6,926 nucleotides of DNA. Origin: JBCBUE01 sp039818285 (GTDB taxonomy: Bacteria > Planctomycetota > Phycisphaerae > Phycisphaerales > Phycisphaeraceae). A program made the position numbers and the translations under genes. The stretch covers positions 1 through 6,926 of the forward strand of contig JBCBUE010000109.1 of NCBI GenBank assembly GCA_039818285.1, in the 5' to 3' direction. This document shows, piece after piece, positions 4,836-6,926 of this stretch. Every line of letters starts with the position of its first letter. The stretch's first letter is position 1. The notes beneath the pieces are model-generated. The model was not told where the DNA came from. It worked only from the letters and a program-made list of their open reading frames with translations, and did no database searches.

Positions 4836-6677
4836 TTAATCGAGCGCGGCGGCGAGCTTGCCGAGCTCGTGGTCGAAGGCCGCGGGCAGCTTGTCGCCGA
4901 ACTGCTCGTAGTGCTCGGCGATGCTGGCGGCTTCGGCGGCCCAGGCGGCGGGGTCGACGTCGAGGAGTTGGCGCATGTCGTCGTCGGTCATGCCGAGGTC
5001 GGCGACGTCGATGGCGTCGGGCATCGGGAGGCGGCCGATCGGGGTGTCGATGGCCTGGCCGATGTTGTCGCAGCGGTCGAAGAGCCAGGCGAGGACGCGG
5101 ACGTTGTCGCCGAAGCCGGGCCAGAGCCACTTGCCGTCGGGGGTTTTGCGGAACCAGTTGACGTGGAAGATGCGGGGCATGCGGCCGTGGGGGTCGTCGG
5201 GGGTGGCGCCGCCTTGGTTGCCGATGTCGAGCCAGTGCTGCCAGTAGTCGGCCATGTGGTAGCCGCAGAAGGGGAGCATGGCCATGGGGTCGCGGCGGAG
5301 TTGGCCGACGGCGCCGGTGGCGGCGGCGGTCTTCTCGGAGGACATGAACGAGCCGAGGAACGTGCCGTGCTGCCAGGAATAGGCCTCGTTGACGAGCGGG
5401 ACGGTGTTGGCGCGTCGCCCGCCGAAGAGGATGGCGTCGATGGGGACGCCGCCGGGGTCTTCCCACTCGGGGGCGATGCTGGGGCACTGGCTGGCGGGGC
5501 AGGTGAAGCGGGCGTTGGGGTGGGCGGCCTTGGTGCCGGTGGAAGGGGTCCAGGGGTTGCCGTGCCAGTCGGTGAGGTGTTCGGGGAGGGTGTCGGTCAT
5601 GTCCTCCCACCAGACGTCGTTGTCGGGGGTGAGGGCGACGTTGGTGAAGATGGCGTTCTGGTCGCAGGACCGCATGGCGTTGTAGTTGGTCTTGTCGGAC
5701 GTGCCCGGGGCAACGCCGAAGAAGCCGGCCTCGGGGTTGATGGCGTGGAGTCGTTCGACGCCGTTGGCGTCGGGGCGGAACTTCATCCAGGCGATGTCGT
5801 CGCCGATGGTCTCGACTTTCCAGCCAGGCAGGGTGGGGACGAGCATGGCGAGGTTGGTCTTGCCGCAGGCGGAGGGGAAGGCGGCGGCGATGTGCTTGAC
5901 CCGGCCGTCGGGCGCCGTGAGCTTGAGGATGAGCATGTGTTCGGCGAGCCAGCCCTGGTCGCGGGCCATGACCGAGGCGATGCGCAGGGCGAAGCACTTT
6001 TTGCCGAGCAGGGCGTTGCCGCCGTAGCCGGAGCCGAAGGACCAGATCTCGCGGGTTTCGGGGAAGTGGGTGATGTACTTGTTGTCGGCGTTGCAGGGCC
6101 AGGGGACATCGGGTCGGGTGGCGCCGTCGGGGAGGGTGAGGGGATAACCGACGGAGTGGACGCAGGGGACGTAAGTGCCGTCGGGGCCGAGGGTGTCGAG
6201 GACCTGCGTGCCGACGCGGGTCATGAGGTGCATGTTGGCGACGACGTAGGGCGAGTCGGAGAGTTGGACGCCGATGTGGGCGATGGGCGAGCCGACGGGG
6301 CCCATCGAGAAGGGGATGACATACATCGTGCGGCCGGCCATCGAGCCCTTGAAGAGGGGCGTGAGGGTGGCCTTCATCTCGGCGGGATCGCGCCAGTTGT
6401 TGGTCGGGCCGGCGTCGGCTTGGTTGGCCGAGCAGATGAATGTGCGGTCCTCGACGCGGGCGACGTCGGCGGGGTCGGAGCGGACGAGGATCGAGCGCGG
6501 GCGGGTGTCCTCGTTGAGCCGGACAGCGGCGCCCGAGTCGACGAGCAAGTCGAGCATGCGGTCATACTCGTCCTCGGAGCCGTGGCACCAGACGACGTCG
6601 TCGGGGGTGGTGAGTTCGGCGATGTCGCGGACCCAGGCCAGCAGGGCCTGGTGGTCGGTGGGTGCGGCGGTGGGCAT
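4836..6677 (-). CDS. pckG: Phosphoenolpyruvate carboxykinase (GTP)
   Basis: This cytosolic enzyme interconverts oxaloacetate + GTP and phosphoenolpyruvate + GDP + CO2, linking the TCA cycle to gluconeogenesis. The predicted 613 residues are full length for the GTP-dependent family. The kinase-1 P-loop with the reactive cysteine is FPSACGKTN (267-275, C271, K273). The kinase-2 block with the metal-binding Asp is IGDDIAWM (291-298). The PEPCK signature NPEAGFFGVAPGT is at 314-326, and FGGRR at 418-422 supplies an active-site arginine. By alignment with the well-studied vertebrate enzyme, R74, Y218, K227 and H247 match R87, Y235, K244 and H264, so all key residues are present. ATG 6677 is preferred because the protein then begins about nine residues before the conserved HQALLAWV start of the family. 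A TTG at 6707 would add ten residues. Neither start has a clear Shine-Dalgarno. It lies between a thioredoxin-like gene and the reductase on the same strand. Confidence 0.97.
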   Translation of the reverse strand: MPTAAPTDHQALLAWVRDIAELTTPDDVVWCHGSEDEYDRMLDLLVDSGAAVRLNEDTRPRSILVRSDPADVARVEDRTFICSANQADAGPTNNWRDPAEMKATLTPLFKGSMAGRTMYVIPFSMGPVGSPIAHIGVQLSDSPYVVANMHLMTRVGTQVLDTLGPDGTYVPCVHSVGYPLTLPDGATRPDVPWPCNADNKYITHFPETREIWSFGSGYGGNALLGKKCFALRIASVMARDQGWLAEHMLILKLTAPDGRVKHIAAAFPSACGKTNLAMLVPTLPGWKVETIGDDIAWMKFRPDANGVERLHAINPEAGFFGVAPGTSDKTNYNAMRSCDQNAIFTNVALTPDNDVWWEDMTDTLPEHLTDWHGNPWTPSTGTKAAHPNARFTCPASQCPSIAPEWEDPGGVPIDAILFGGRRANTVPLVNEAYSWQHGTFLGSFMSSEKTAAATGAVGQLRRDPMAMLPFCGYHMADYWQHWLDIGNQGGATPDDPHGRMPRIFHVNWFRKTPDGKWLWPGFGDNVRVLAWLFDRCDNIGQAIDTPIGRLPMPDAIDVADLGMTDDDMRQLLDVDPAAWAAEAASIAEHYEQFGDKLPAAFDHELGKLAAALD

Positions 6678-6728
6678 CGAGGGGCTCGCGGTCGGTGCGT
6701 GGGTCAAGGGGTCACCGTACCGCGCGGG
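6678..6728 (-). other. Short gap between the thioredoxin-like gene and pckG
   Basis: About 51 bases with no terminator hairpin or T-run and no recognisable promoter on the - strand. This agrees with read-through from the upstream gene into pckG. If pckG starts at TTG 6707 the gap shrinks to 21 bases. Confidence 0.5.
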
Positions 6729-6926
6729 TCACGGCGCGAGCAGGAGGCGATCGAGCACGGCGGGGGTGTGGCCGGAGGCGACGAGACGGGACGAGCCGTT
6801 GAGCACGACGACGGCGGGGACGCGGTCGACGGCCATGTCGGCGAGGGCCTGGCGGTGGGCGGGGTCGGCGGTGAGGCGGTGCAGGGCGTGCGTGTTGTCA
6901 AGGGGGGCGGGCGGGGTGGTGGCGTC
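6729..6926 (-). CDS. C-terminal part of a probable thioredoxin-fold protein (partial)
   Basis: An open frame enters from the right edge of the window and ends at TGA (6731-6729). It gives the last 65 residues of a protein whose start and any CXXC site lie outside. The segment contains a helix-like stretch, then VDRVPAVVVLNGSSRLVSSG and a final helix ending in LLLAP. The V-P-A-V-V-V-L strand after a helix, followed by a turn and a Gly near the end, resembles the cis-proline strand and C-terminus of thioredoxin-fold proteins. Strong third-position GC supports this frame over the overlapping - frame that starts at 6901, whose translation is a low-complexity Pro/Ser/Thr sequence. It is upstream of pckG on the same strand. 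With only the C-terminus visible, the function is tentative. Confidence 0.55.
   Translation of the reverse strand, partial: DATTPPAPLDNTHALHRLTADPAHRQALADMAVDRVPAVVVLNGSSRLVASGHTPAVLDRLLLAP

Noticed and set aside
3736..4839. Long plus-strand frame of 367 residues opposite the reductase
   Set aside because: The Gly/Val/Asp-rich low-complexity translation is typical of the antisense of a high-GC gene; the reductase on the other strand has full motif support.
4798..5997. Upstream extension of the reductase frame to a 741-residue protein
   Set aside because: The extension is an antiphase reading of pckG, rich in Arg, Pro and His with no domain. The Tat signal marks the true start at 4797.
6704..6901. 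Minus-strand frame 6704-6901 encoding a Pro/Ser/Thr-rich peptide
   Set aside because: It is the shifted-frame shadow of the partial thioredoxin-like gene, which has better composition and a sensible stop.

Overview
The window looks like chromosomal DNA of a high-GC bacterium, most likely a planctomycete, possibly Phycisphaerae. The evidence for this is two stand-alone pseudopilin-like proteins with a conserved prepilin N-terminus. Their C-terminal block (S-I-H, D-W-R-G, a G-D turn, V-x-F-E, T-R-F/Y, D-x-L-F) is the kind seen in the large pseudopilin families of Planctomycetota. The assignment is inference from family resemblance, because no 16S rRNA is in view.

Layout. Bases 1-660 are the 3' part of a 23S rRNA gene, covering the end of domain V with the peptidyl-transferase strand and all of domain VI with the sarcin-ricin loop. 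A long spacer (661-1049) holds no tRNA but has strong hairpins. It is followed by a 5S rRNA (1050-1156) and a strong intrinsic terminator (1162-1197). This is the end of an rRNA operon read on the + strand.

Bases 1229-3742 contain a tandem duplication of a whole transcription unit: candidate promoter, roughly 300-base non-coding leader, pseudopilin gene, terminator hairpin. The copies (A at 1229-2468, B at 2533-3742) have diverged. The best-conserved non-coding part is a 74-base ungapped block in each leader (63 of 74 bases identical) that can fold into two hairpins. Its substitutions fall in loops, keep pairing or avoid the stems, and they do not follow codon periodicity, so it looks like a structured RNA or a DNA regulatory element. 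This is the most interesting item in the window. Copy A keeps a canonical EF-hand-type Ca2+ loop that is eroded in copy B, while the terminator of copy A is eroded and that of copy B is perfect.

Bases 3772-6926 are on the - strand and converge on the pseudopilins. In transcription order they hold the C-terminal end of a probable thioredoxin-fold protein (cut by the window edge), a complete GTP-dependent phosphoenolpyruvate carboxykinase (pckG), and a Tat-exported aldo/keto reductase. Gaps are short (about 51 and 38 bases), so the three could be one operon. PEPCK is a cytosolic enzyme of gluconeogenesis and anaplerosis. The reductase should act outside the cytoplasmic membrane, so no shared pathway is evident.
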